Positions 15,962-24,014 of a stretch of 64,000 bases of DNA are shown here, piece after piece (positions within the stretch are counted from its first letter, which is position 1; the number at the start of each line of letters is the position of its first letter). Made by a program: the position numbers and the translations under genes. The stretch is from Rhodoferax_B ferrireducens_A. Its GTDB lineage: Bacteria > Pseudomonadota > Gammaproteobacteria > Burkholderiales > Burkholderiaceae_C. The stretch covers positions 1 through 64,000 of the forward strand of contig NZ_JAVDXT010000006.1 of the NCBI RefSeq assembly GCF_031458075.1, written 5' to 3'. Under the pieces are notes generated by a model that saw only the letters and a program-made list of their open reading frames with translations, had not been told where the DNA came from and did no database searches.

Positions 15962-16947
15962 AGCCGGAAGAACCAGCGAACCGAGTGGAAGAAGATCGGT
16001 GCTGCAAAGCACAGCGCATCGACCCGGTCCAGCAGTCCGGTGGCGCCGGTGATGGACTGGCCCTGGTTGCCCCAGTTGGTGATGCCGCGATCGCGCTTCA
16101 GCGCCTTCATCACCAGATGCCCGGCGGTACCGGCGATGCAGGCAATCAGCGCCATGGCCAGCGCCTGGCCGGGCTTGAACGGGGTGATGGCCGACAACAA
16201 TCCGCCCAGTGCGCCGCCGACCGCCACGCCAATTGCCCAACTGCTCCAGTTGAAGCTCTGGCTGATGTGGGGTGCGCGCGGCGGGCGCTGCAGCTTGCGG
16301 GCCGCCAGGTGCTGTACCAGCATGCAGGTCTGCACCACCAGTACCAGGAAGAACACCAGGAACGCGCTTTTGTCCTGGTAGCCGGGAATCTCCAGCCGCA
16401 CCAGCGCCGGCACATGGCTGGTGCCGTAGACGCAGACCATGATGCCCCACTGCATCTTGGCGTTGCGCTCCAGAAAGCGGTGCGGGTCGTCGGCCAGCGC
16501 GCCGACCAGCGGCAGGGCCAGAAACACATAGACCGGGATGAACACCGTGAACAGGTCGAAATGCCGGCCACCGACCAGCCAGAACTGCACCGGCAGCACC
16601 ACGAAGAATGCCAGGATCAGGCTGCGGTGGTCGCCTCGGTGGGTGGGCGACAGGGTGATGAATTCGCGCAGCGAAAAAAACGCCACCATGGCAAACAGTG
16701 CAATCGCCACCACCCCGCCCAGCACCCAGCTGAGCCAGAACATGCCGGCCATGAACCATGTGTTCTGCAACAGCCGGCGCAGGTTCTGCAGCTCGTGCCC
16801 GAAGGCTGCGCCAAAGCTGTCGTCCCGGCGCTCGCGCAGTGACACCAGCAGTAACGCGCCGCTGGCCAGCACCAGCACACCAAACACCAGAATGAACAAG
16901 GCCCCGACTTGCTGGGAGGCGGTGAGGCTGCGCAGGAACTGGTTCAA
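15958..16947 (-). CDS. cdsA: Phosphatidate cytidylyltransferase (CdsA family)
   Basis: A polytopic membrane protein of about 329 residues belonging to the CTP-transferase family that makes CDP-diacylglycerol. Many hydrophobic helices and a C-terminal signature region (KRDRGITNWGNQGQSITGATGLLDRVDAL) are visible; the S...G...DR.D pattern is the family's catalytic hallmark. I prefer a TTG start at 16947, preceded by GGGTGAG, because an in-frame ATG at 17007 would add 20 residues encoded by a dispersed repeat. It follows plsC, which makes its substrate phosphatidate. Probably a second, non-essential CdsA paralogue, since the main copy is usually in the uppS/dxr/bamA cluster. Confidence 0.8.
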   Translation of the reverse strand: MNQFLRSLTASQQVGALFILVFGVLVLASGALLLVSLRERRDDSFGAAFGHELQNLRRLLQNTWFMAGMFWLSWVLGGVVAIALFAMVAFFSLREFITLSPTHRGDHRSLILAFFVVLPVQFWLVGGRHFDLFTVFIPVYVFLALPLVGALADDPHRFLERNAKMQWGIMVCVYGTSHVPALVRLEIPGYQDKSAFLVFFLVLVVQTCMLVQHLAARKLQRPPRAPHISQSFNWSSWAIGVAVGGALGGLLSAITPFKPGQALAMALIACIAGTAGHLVMKALKRDRGITNWGNQGQSITGATGLLDRVDALCFAAPIFFHSVRWFFRL

Positions 16948-17044
16948 TTGCTCACCCCCAGGCTGCACACTTCGTGTTTTCGCCAACCCCCTTGCAGGGG
17001 GCAACACCAGCAGCCTGGCAAAGCCAGTTCTGCGGTGTTTCTGG
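16948..17044. repeat. Dispersed ~100-bp repeat, family B copy 1
   Basis: Begins TTGCTCACCCCCAGGCTGC and contains the stem CCCCCTTGCAGGGGG. The same sequence, with scattered changes, is at 19214-19314 in the same orientation, and a shared GGCCTTATTT segment beyond the end suggests the elements may be longer. It fills the gap between plsC and cdsA and supplies a spurious upstream ATG for cdsA. Confidence 0.75.
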
Positions 17045-17092
17045 AAGGCGTGCGTTCTGGCCTTATTTCGGGGGGTGTAATTGCCATTCGGT

Positions 17093-17719
17093 TTAAATAT
17101 CTCTCAGCGCGATGACGTTCAGCCGCGCCCGGTCCAGGAACGCGCGGCGTTCCTCGCCGGGCTCGACCTGCATGGGCGTGCCGAAGGTTACCGAGCACAG
17201 CACCGGCACCGGGATCACCTCGCCCTTGGGCATCACGCGCTGCACGTTGTGGATCCAGGTCGGCACCAGCACCACCTGGGGGAACTGGGTGGCCAGGTTG
17301 AACAGGCCGGCCTTGAAGGGCTGGGGCTCGGGCGCATGGCCGCGCGTGCCCTCGGGGAACAGGATGATGGAGTCGCCGCTCTGCAGCGCCTCGACCAGCG
17401 GCTCCAGCGGGTCTTGCTCCACGCCTTGCGCGTCCTTGGTGCGGCTGCGGTCCACGTAGATGGCGTTGAAGACCGCGCTGGTCAGCCATTTCTTGAAGCG
17501 GGAGGCGGTCCAGTAGTCCTTGGCGGCAATCGGCCGGGTGATGCTGCGCAGCTCTTGCGGCAGCGCGGCCCACATCAGGATCAGGTCGATATGGCTCTGG
17601 TGGTTGGCAAAATAAATCCGCTGTTCGGCCTTGGGCGGGCAGCCGTGCCAGCGCGCCTGGGCGCCTGTGAGCAGCCGCACAATGGCCAATAAAACAAAAC
17701 CCATGATCTTCGCAAGCAT
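17093..17719 (-). CDS. plsC: 1-acyl-sn-glycerol-3-phosphate acyltransferase
   Basis: A 208-residue acyltransferase that makes phosphatidate from lysophosphatidate and acyl-CoA/ACP at the inner membrane. The catalytic NHQSHID motif (H-X4-D, block I) and the FPEGTRG motif (block III) are present, as is an N-terminal hydrophobic segment. It precedes the CdsA-like gene on the same strand, forming a phospholipid-precursor pair, though a dispersed repeat now separates them. Confidence 0.88.
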   Translation of the reverse strand: MLAKIMGFVLLAIVRLLTGAQARWHGCPPKAEQRIYFANHQSHIDLILMWAALPQELRSITRPIAAKDYWTASRFKKWLTSAVFNAIYVDRSRTKDAQGVEQDPLEPLVEALQSGDSIILFPEGTRGHAPEPQPFKAGLFNLATQFPQVVLVPTWIHNVQRVMPKGEVIPVPVLCSVTFGTPMQVEPGEERRAFLDRARLNVIALRDI

Positions 17720-17765
17720 GGCAGCGATGATAAGCGGGGTCGAATTTCAGGCATCAAAAGTGGAT

Positions 17766-17806
17766 CTGGCGCTTATTGAATAAGCGCAGGTAGCTATCGA
17801 TTTTGA
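17766..17806. repeat. Family A stem-loop repeat, copy 1 (partial)
   Basis: Contains the stem GCGCTTA (17769-17775) and TAAGCGC (17781-17787), followed by TAGCTATCGATTTTGA, which matches one end of the family A element. It lies upstream of plsC, in the divergent region before the first sugar ABC operon. Confidence 0.55.
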
Positions 17807-17849
17807 AGCGAACCCCGGATGACAAGGGAAATCCCTAGTTTTCAGATTA

Positions 17850-17872
17850 CATTAATTAATGAAAAATTAATG
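17850..17872. promoter_or_regulatory. Shared 23-bp inverted-repeat operator, sugar ABC operon 1
   Basis: CATTAATT-N7-AATTAATG, a perfect 8-bp inverted repeat with a 7-bp spacer, ends 89 bp before the binding-protein ATG. Its counterpart CGTTAATT-N7-AATTAACG lies at 27903-27925, at a similar distance from the paralogous operon. The shared form and position indicate a common regulator binding site; the AT-rich core stands out from the GC-rich surroundings. Confidence 0.6.
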
Positions 17873-17961
17873 CTATCGGCGGGGCATGGTGCCGCGCTGA
17901 GCCAACCCTTTGCTCTCACCCCACTTTTGAACGGGGAACGGCAAATCCAGGAGACTGATAG

Positions 17962-19212
17962 ATGTTGAAGCTTTCCCAATTGGCACTTGCCATGGCCGCC
18001 GTGGTATCCGCTGGGGCCATCCAGGCCGGTGAAGTCGAAGTCCTGCATTACTGGACTTCCGGCGGTGAAGCCAAGTCGGTCGCCGAACTGAAGAAGATCA
18101 TGCAGGCCAAGGGCCATGTGTGGAAGGATTTCGCCGTGGCCGGCGGCGGTGGCGACAACGCTGCCACCGTGCTGAAGAGCCGTGTGGTGTCGGGCAACCC
18201 GCCTGCTGCTGCCCAGATCAAGGGCCCAGCGATCCAGGAATGGGCTGCCGAAGGCGTGCTGGCCAATCTGGACGCAACCGCCAAGGCCGAAAAATGGGAC
18301 AGCCTGCTGCCCAAGGCCGTGGCCGATGGCATGAAGTACAAGGGCAACTACGTGGCCGCTCCGGTCAACGTGCACCGCGTGAACTGGGTGTGGGCGAACC
18401 CCGAAGTGCTGAAGAAGGCTGGCGTGGCCGGCATGCCCAAGACCTATGACGAATTCTTCGCCGCTGCCGACAAGATCAAGGCCGCCGGCCTGATCGCGGT
18501 GGCCCACGGTGGCCAGAACTGGCAAGACTTCACCACCTTTGAATCGGTGGTGTTGGGTGTGGGCGGCGCCAAGTTCTACAGCGACGCGCTGATCAAGCTG
18601 GACCAGAAGGCTCTGACCAGCCCGACGATGCAAAAGTCGCTGGAAACCTTCCGCAAGATCAAGGGCTACACCGACGCTGCCTCCGCAGGCCGCGACTGGA
18701 ACCTGACCACCGCCATGGTCATGCAAGGCAAGGCCGGCTTCCAGTTCATGGGTGACTGGGCCAAGGGCGAGTTCCTGGCTGCAGGCAAGGTGCCAGGCAA
18801 GGACTTCCTGTGCGCTGCCGCTCCTGGCACCGCCACGTCCTACACCTACAACATCGACTCGTTCGCCATGTTCAAGCTCAAGTCCGCCGATGCGCAAAAA
18901 GCCCAGGGCGACCTGGCTGCGGCCATCATGGGCACCGAGTTCCAGGAAATCTTCAACCTGAACAAGGGCTCGATCCCGGTGCGTCTGAACATGAACCTGG
19001 ACAAGTTTGACGACTGCGCCAAAACCTCTGCCAAGGACTTCGTGGCCACCGCCAAGACTGGCAGCCTGGTGCCTTCCATCGCCCACGGCATGGCTGTCAG
19101 CCCCGCGGCTGAAGGCGCGATCAAGGATGCGGTCAGCCAGTTCTGGAACGACGACAAGATCTCGGTAGCCGCAGCGATGAAGAACATCGCTTCTGCTGCG
19201 CAAACGAAGTAA
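17962..19212 (+). CDS. Sugar ABC transporter substrate-binding protein (operon 1)
   Basis: A 416-residue family 1 extracellular solute-binding protein with a signal peptide (about 1-22, ending AIQA). The segments VLHYWTSGGEAKS, the APVNVHRVNWVWAN motif and MGDWAKGEF are typical of glucose/mannose-binding proteins such as Pseudomonas GtsA. It is paralogous to the protein at 28009-29247. An AGGAGACTGATAG ribosome region precedes the ATG. The operon continues with two permeases and an ATPase after a dispersed repeat. Confidence 0.88.
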   Translation: MLKLSQLALAMAAVVSAGAIQAGEVEVLHYWTSGGEAKSVAELKKIMQAKGHVWKDFAVAGGGGDNAATVLKSRVVSGNPPAAAQIKGPAIQEWAAEGVLANLDATAKAEKWDSLLPKAVADGMKYKGNYVAAPVNVHRVNWVWANPEVLKKAGVAGMPKTYDEFFAAADKIKAAGLIAVAHGGQNWQDFTTFESVVLGVGGAKFYSDALIKLDQKALTSPTMQKSLETFRKIKGYTDAASAGRDWNLTTAMVMQGKAGFQFMGDWAKGEFLAAGKVPGKDFLCAAAPGTATSYTYNIDSFAMFKLKSADAQKAQGDLAAAIMGTEFQEIFNLNKGSIPVRLNMNLDKFDDCAKTSAKDFVATAKTGSLVPSIAHGMAVSPAAEGAIKDAVSQFWNDDKISVAAAMKNIASAAQTK

Positions 19213-19213
19213 C

Positions 19214-19314
19214 TTGCTCACCCCCAGGCTGCGCGCACTGCGTGTCGCTTCGCCAACCCCCTTGCAGGGGGCGAACCCGACGGCCCGGCTAAGCCGGTTC
19301 CGTGGGTTCTCTGG
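19214..19314. repeat. Dispersed ~100-bp repeat, family B copy 2
   Basis: Starts one base after the binding-protein stop codon with TTGCTCACCCCCAGGCTGC and matches 16948-17044. It includes the CCCCCTTGCAGGGGG hairpin and a second stem near GGCCCGGCTAAGCCGG. Being inside an operon between the binding-protein and permease genes, its hairpins could reduce read-through and favour expression of the binding protein. Confidence 0.75.
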
Positions 19315-19397
19315 TGAAGACAGTGGCGACTATTGCGGCGGCCTTCCCCATTCCGTTGGTACGGGGTGGGGCCTTATTTTTTGAGAGCCTTCCCCCC

Positions 19398-20279
19398 ATG
19401 AAACTGAATTTTGAGCAGGCACTGCCCAAGCTGGTAATTGCGCCCGGCTTTGTGCTGGGCTTCGCCTTTATCTATGGGCTGATGATTTGGAACGGGGTGC
19501 TGTCGCTGACCGCCTCGCGCATGCTGCCCAACTACGACGAGTTCGTCGGCCTGGCGCAGTACGCCAAACTGTTCGAGATGGACCGCTGGTGGCTGGCCCT
19601 GAAGAACCTGGGCATCTTCAGCGTGTTGTACGTGGGCGGCGCGATGCTGATCGGCATGGCCCTGGCCATCGTGCTGGACCAGAAGGTTCGCGCCGAAGGC
19701 CTGCTGCGCACCATCTACCTGTACCCGATGGCGCTGTCCTTCATCGTCACCGGCACCGCCTGGAAGTGGATGCTGAACCCCAGCCTGGGCCTGGAAAAAC
19801 TGATGCACGACATCGGCTGGACCAGCTTCAGCTTCGACTGGCTGATCCAGAGCGAAACCGCTATCTACTGTGTGGTGATTGCCGGCATCTGGCAGTCGGC
19901 CGGCTTTGCCATGGCCTTGTTCCTGGCCGGCCTGCGCGGCATCGACGACAGCATCATCAAGGCCGCGCAGATCGACGGCGCCAGCCTGCCGCGCATCTAC
20001 TGGCGCATCATCTTGCCTATCCTGCGTCCGGTGGTGTTCTCCACCATCATGGTCTTGTCGCACCTGTCGATCAAGAGCTTCGACCTGGTGATGGCCTTGA
20101 CCGGCGGCGGCCCCGGCTATGCGACCGACGTGCCCGCCACCTTCATGTATGTGATGAGCTTTACCCGCGGCCAGATCGGCCTGGGCGCTGCCAGCGCCAC
20201 CATGATGCTGGCCACCGTGGCCGCGATCGTGGTGCCCTATTTGTACAGTGAGTTGCGGAGCAAGCCCCATGATCGCTAA
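19398..20279 (+). CDS. Sugar ABC transporter permease, MalF/UgpA-like (operon 1)
   Basis: A 293-residue permease with about six membrane helices and the EAA-type loop around AAQIDGASLPRIYWRIILP. I start it at the ATG at 19398 (MKLNFEQALP), since upstream codons come from the dispersed repeat and the N-terminus then matches the paralogue at 29333. No clear ribosome site is visible. It overlaps the next permease gene by 11 bp. Confidence 0.87.
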   Translation: MKLNFEQALPKLVIAPGFVLGFAFIYGLMIWNGVLSLTASRMLPNYDEFVGLAQYAKLFEMDRWWLALKNLGIFSVLYVGGAMLIGMALAIVLDQKVRAEGLLRTIYLYPMALSFIVTGTAWKWMLNPSLGLEKLMHDIGWTSFSFDWLIQSETAIYCVVIAGIWQSAGFAMALFLAGLRGIDDSIIKAAQIDGASLPRIYWRIILPILRPVVFSTIMVLSHLSIKSFDLVMALTGGGPGYATDVPATFMYVMSFTRGQIGLGAASATMMLATVAAIVVPYLYSELRSKPHDR

Positions 20280-21123
20280 GAACCTGTCCCGTGTATTGAT
20301 TTATGGCGTGCTGCTGCTGGCGGCGTTCTTCTTCCTGGCGCCCATGTATGTGATGCTGGCCACCTCGTTCAAGGACGCTGAAGAAATCCGCAGCGGCAAC
20401 CTGTTGAGCCTGCCGCACGCGCTGAACTTCGAGGCCTGGCAACTGGCTTGGTCCACCGCCTGTACCGGCACCGACTGCCGTGGCCTGCAGCCCTTCTTCT
20501 GGAACTCGGTGCTGATCGTGTTTCCGGCCGTGATTATCTCCACGCTGTGGGGCGCGATCAACGGCTATGTGCTGAGCCTGTGGAAGTTCAAAGGCAGCGA
20601 AGTGCTGTTTGGCTTCATGCTGTTTGGTGTGTTCATGCCGTTCCAGGTGGTGCTGCTGCCGATGAGCCAGATACTGGGCTGGCTGGGTATTTCCAGCTCG
20701 GTCTACGGCCTGATCTTTGTGCACTGCCTGGCCGGTCTGGCCGGGACCACGCTGTTCTTCCGCAACTACTACGCGGCCATCCCGAAAGAGCTGGTGAATG
20801 CGGCGCGCATCGACGGCGCCGGCTTCTGGCGCATCTTCATCCGCATCATCGTGCCGCTGTCCACGCCTATCGTGATGGTCACCTTGATCTGGCAGTTCAC
20901 CAATATCTGGAACGACTTCTTGTTCGGCGTGGCCTTTAGCGGCGCCGACAGCAAACCCATCACCGTGGGCCTGAACAATATGGTCAACACCACCAGCAGC
21001 GTGAAAAACTACAACGTGGACATGGCGGCTGCCGTGATCGCGGGCTTGCCCACCATCCTGATCTACGTGTTGGCAGGCAAATTCTTCGTTAAAGGACTGA
21101 CGGCCGGCGCCGTCAAGGGATAA
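20269..21123 (+). CDS. Sugar ABC transporter permease, MalG/UgpE-like (operon 1)
   Basis: A 284-residue inner-membrane permease with the conserved EAA loop VNAARIDGAGFWRIFIRIIVP, about six helices, and the WNDFLFG segment usual in sugar systems. The start at 20269 (MIAKNLSRVL) overlaps the upstream permease, indicating coupled translation. It pairs with the preceding permease to form the channel, and its nearest relative in the window is at 30192. Confidence 0.88.
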   Translation: MIAKNLSRVLIYGVLLLAAFFFLAPMYVMLATSFKDAEEIRSGNLLSLPHALNFEAWQLAWSTACTGTDCRGLQPFFWNSVLIVFPAVIISTLWGAINGYVLSLWKFKGSEVLFGFMLFGVFMPFQVVLLPMSQILGWLGISSSVYGLIFVHCLAGLAGTTLFFRNYYAAIPKELVNAARIDGAGFWRIFIRIIVPLSTPIVMVTLIWQFTNIWNDFLFGVAFSGADSKPITVGLNNMVNTTSSVKNYNVDMAAAVIAGLPTILIYVLAGKFFVKGLTAGAVKG

Positions 21124-21127
21124 GCAC

Positions 21128-22198
21128 ATGGCATCCGCACTCAAAATTTCTGGCATCCGTAAAACCTTCGGCCACGGCGACAAAATGGTCGAGGTGCTCA
21201 AGCGCATCGATATCGACGTGGCTCCGGGTGAGTTTTTGATCCTGGTCGGTCCGTCCGGCTGCGGCAAGTCCACCTTACTGAACATCATTGCCGGCCTGGA
21301 GGAACCCACCGAAGGCGCGATCCGCATCGGCGACCGCAACGTGGTCGGCGTGGCCCCGGCCCAGCGCGATATCGCCATGGTGTTCCAGAGCTACGCGCTG
21401 TACCCCACCATGAGCGTGGCCGAGAACATCGGCTTCGCGCTGGAAATGCGCAAGGTGCCCAAGGCCGACCGCGACAAGCGCATCAACGAAGTGGCTTCCA
21501 TGCTGCAGATCACCCATTTGCTGGACCGCCGCCCCGCCCAGCTGTCCGGCGGCCAGCGCCAGCGCGTGGCCATGGGCCGGGCGCTGGCACGCCAGCCCCA
21601 GCTGTTCCTGTTCGACGAACCGTTGTCCAACCTGGACGCCAAGCTGCGCGTCGAAATGCGGGCCGAAATCAAGCGCCTGCACCAGGTGTCCGGCATCACC
21701 AGTGTCTACGTGACCCACGACCAGATCGAGGCCATGACACTGGGCAGCCGCATCGCGGTGATGAAGGACGGCGTGCTGCAGCAACTCGGCACCCCGGACG
21801 ACATCTACAGTCGCCCGGCGAATACCTACGTGGCCGGCTTCATTGGCTCGCCTACTATGAATATGATAGCTGGTCGTGCAGGTGGTACGGGCGCTGACGG
21901 CCTGTTTTCTATCAAAGGCGGGAATCTGCCGCTGGCCTGCCCGGCCACCGGCGTGGATACGCTGCTGGGCCTGCGCCCCGAGCACATCGAGCTGGTGGAT
22001 GCGGCGCCCTGGCGCGGCGAAGTCAGCGTGGTCGAGCCCACCGGCGCCGACACCTATGTGGTGGTGAAGACCGAGGCCGGCAACGTCACCGTGCGCACCG
22101 CGCCGCAAATCAGCGTCAAGCCCGGCGACCAGGTCGGCCTGCAGGTGGCGGCCGCCCAGGTCAGCTGGTTCAACGAAAAGACCGGCGTACGCCTGTAG
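21128..22198 (+). CDS. Sugar ABC transporter ATP-binding protein (UgpC/MsmK-like), with in-frame repeat
   Basis: A 356-residue CUT1-type ATPase: Walker A GPSGCGKST, signature LSGGQRQR, Walker B LFLFDEPLSNLD, and a C-terminal TOBE/MalK-like regulatory domain (about 240-356). Residues about 243-263 (NMIAGRAGGTGADGLFSIKG) are encoded by a family A repeat at 21855-21916, right after the conserved FIGSPTMN boundary. The paralogue at 31057-32172 has unrelated residues there. The insert sits at the start of the regulatory domain, so transport may be unaffected. Confidence 0.88.
   Translation: MASALKISGIRKTFGHGDKMVEVLKRIDIDVAPGEFLILVGPSGCGKSTLLNIIAGLEEPTEGAIRIGDRNVVGVAPAQRDIAMVFQSYALYPTMSVAENIGFALEMRKVPKADRDKRINEVASMLQITHLLDRRPAQLSGGQRQRVAMGRALARQPQLFLFDEPLSNLDAKLRVEMRAEIKRLHQVSGITSVYVTHDQIEAMTLGSRIAVMKDGVLQQLGTPDDIYSRPANTYVAGFIGSPTMNMIAGRAGGTGADGLFSIKGGNLPLACPATGVDTLLGLRPEHIELVDAAPWRGEVSVVEPTGADTYVVVKTEAGNVTVRTAPQISVKPGDQVGLQVAAAQVSWFNEKTGVRL
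21855..21916. repeat. Family A repeat copy 2, in frame inside the ATPase gene
   Basis: Runs from CTATGAATATGATAGCTGG to TTTTCTATCAAA, matching the layout of the intergenic copies (CTAT...GATAGCTnCT, GCGC arms, ...TTTTCTATaAA). Its length keeps the frame open. Confidence 0.65.
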
Positions 22199-22317
22199 CC
22201 CGGTGCTGACGGGGCCGTTGCGCCCCGTCTCCCTTTCCTCAAGTCCTTGCCCGCATCGCAAGATGCTGCACCGTGCGCGTCACGGGGTTGGCGCGCACCC
22301 CACCCGAAAGTGTTGTT

Positions 22318-23853
22318 ATGCGCTTGCGAAATCAGATTCTGGCCATTGGTTTGGCCGGTGCGGTCATGGCGTCTTTGGTCGGTGGCATGGGGCTGTTCAG
22401 CGCCGCCCGCCTGGCCGGGGCTTTTGACAATTCGGTCAGCATGGGCCAGGCCGTGCAGAGCAGTCAGCAGGCGGCGATGATGCAGGGCGCGGTGCGCGGC
22501 GATGTGCTGCGTGCATTGTTCGGCTCGATCAGCCGCGACAAAGACCAGATCAGCGGCGCCCAGAAAGACCTGGCGGACCACATCGCGCTGTTCCACACCT
22601 CGTTCCAGAAGCTGGACAGCCTGCCGTTGTCGCCGGACGTGAAGGCGGTCATCGCCGCCACCCAGCCCCAGGTCAAGCAGTACACCGAGGCCGCCAGTCG
22701 GGTGCTGGACCTGACCGCCAAGGGCGCGATGGCGGCCGGCGCTATCCCGGAGTTCAACCGGCTGTTTGCCGAGCTGGAAAAGCAGATGGCGGTGCAGGTG
22801 GTGGCCATTGACAAAGATGTACAAGCCCTGAGCGGCCGCTCCAGCCAGGTGGTCGCGCAGGCCACCCTGCTGGTCGGCACCGCCTTGGTGGTGGCCATCG
22901 TGCTGCTGGTGCTGGCCGCGCTCTGGCTGGCCCGGCACCTGGGCCGGCCCATGGCCTATGCGGTGCAGATCGCCGACCAATTGGCCGAGGGTGACTTGTC
23001 GCAGATTGTGCACCCGGTGGGCAACGACGAAACCCTGCAGCTGCTGAACGCCATGGCGCGCATGCAGACCAGCTTCAGCGGCATCGTGCGCAGCGTCAAG
23101 GCGAATGCCGAGAACGTGGCGATTGCCAGCGCCGAGATCGCCCAAGGGAATCACGACCTGTCGGCCCGCACCGAGCACCAGGCCAGCGCGCTGCAGCAGA
23201 CCGCGGCGTCGATGGAGCAGCTGCGCGCCACCGTCAGCCACAACGACCAGAACGCCAAGCAGGCGAACCAGCTGGCCCTGGGCTCGTCCAGCGTGGCGGT
23301 GCAGGGCGGCGAAGTCGTGGGCCAGGTGGTCGAAACCATGAAGGGCATCAACGACAGCAGCAAGAAGATCGCCGACATCATCAGCGTGATCGACGGCATC
23401 GCCTTCCAGACCAATATCCTGGCGCTCAACGCCGCAGTAGAAGCCGCGCGTGCTGGCGAGCAGGGCCGCGGCTTTGCGGTGGTGGCCAGCGAGGTGCGCA
23501 GCCTGGCCGGCCGCTCGGCCGATGCGGCCAAGGAAATCAAGCTGCTGATCGGCACCAGTGTGCAGCGCGTCGAGCAGGGCAGCGCGCTGGTGGACCGCGC
23601 GGGCGCCACCATGGCCGAGGTGGTGGGCAGCATCCGCCGAGTTACCGACATCATGGGCGAGATCAGCGCCTCCAGCTCCGAGCAAAACGCCGGCGTGTCG
23701 CAAGTCTCCGAAGCGGTGGCCCAGATCGACCAGGCGACCCAGCAAAACGCCGCCCTGGTCGAAGAAATGGCGGCCGCAGCCAGCAGCCTGAAAGCCCAGG
23801 CGCAGGAGCTGGTGCAGACGGTGGCCGTGTTCAAGCTGGGTGAGGGTTCCTGA
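22318..23853 (+). CDS. Methyl-accepting chemotaxis protein
   Basis: A 511-residue chemoreceptor: N-terminal membrane segment (about 7-29), a periplasmic four-helix-bundle-like sensor, a second membrane segment (about 182-205), HAMP, then the cytoplasmic signalling domain with the hairpin tip IDGIAFQTNILALNAAVEAA. I start it at the ATG at 22318; upstream in-frame codons lack family character. It lies 120 bp after the first sugar operon and could sense ligands linked to that transporter, but it may be independent. The ligand is unknown. Confidence 0.9.
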   Translation: MRLRNQILAIGLAGAVMASLVGGMGLFSAARLAGAFDNSVSMGQAVQSSQQAAMMQGAVRGDVLRALFGSISRDKDQISGAQKDLADHIALFHTSFQKLDSLPLSPDVKAVIAATQPQVKQYTEAASRVLDLTAKGAMAAGAIPEFNRLFAELEKQMAVQVVAIDKDVQALSGRSSQVVAQATLLVGTALVVAIVLLVLAALWLARHLGRPMAYAVQIADQLAEGDLSQIVHPVGNDETLQLLNAMARMQTSFSGIVRSVKANAENVAIASAEIAQGNHDLSARTEHQASALQQTAASMEQLRATVSHNDQNAKQANQLALGSSSVAVQGGEVVGQVVETMKGINDSSKKIADIISVIDGIAFQTNILALNAAVEAARAGEQGRGFAVVASEVRSLAGRSADAAKEIKLLIGTSVQRVEQGSALVDRAGATMAEVVGSIRRVTDIMGEISASSSEQNAGVSQVSEAVAQIDQATQQNAALVEEMAAAASSLKAQAQELVQTVAVFKLGEGS

Positions 23854-23939
23854 GGCCGCTGAGCCGATTCGTTGCCTGGCCGGGTATTCCCTATTGGTGG
23901 AATATTCAGGGAGTCTGAAGGGTTCTGGTGCGCATAATT

Positions 23940-23956
23940 TGGCGCATTTCGAGCGG
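23940..23956 (+). promoter_or_regulatory. Predicted sigma-54 promoter of prsT
   Basis: TGGCGCATTTCGAGCGG carries the invariant GG-N10-GC of -24/-12 promoters and differs at only two positions from the site in front of the PEP-CTERM gene (27710-27726, minus strand). It lies about 60 bp before the prsT ATG. An inverted repeat TATTCC-N8-GGAATA just upstream could bind an activator. Confidence 0.6.
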
Positions 23957-24014
23957 GAGCCGGTGTATGCTGAAGGTCGATTTTTATGCCACTAATGCCC
24001 CAGGGAGCAGCTGG

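Noticed and set aside
16945..17007. Longer CdsA starting at the ATG at 17007
   Set aside because: The extra N-terminus is a translation of the family B dispersed repeat; the TTG at 16947 has a GGTGAG site.
22199..22317. Longer chemoreceptor starting at 22273
   Set aside because: The upstream GTG adds 15 residues without membrane-segment character; the ATG at 22318 is directly followed by a normal receptor N-terminus.
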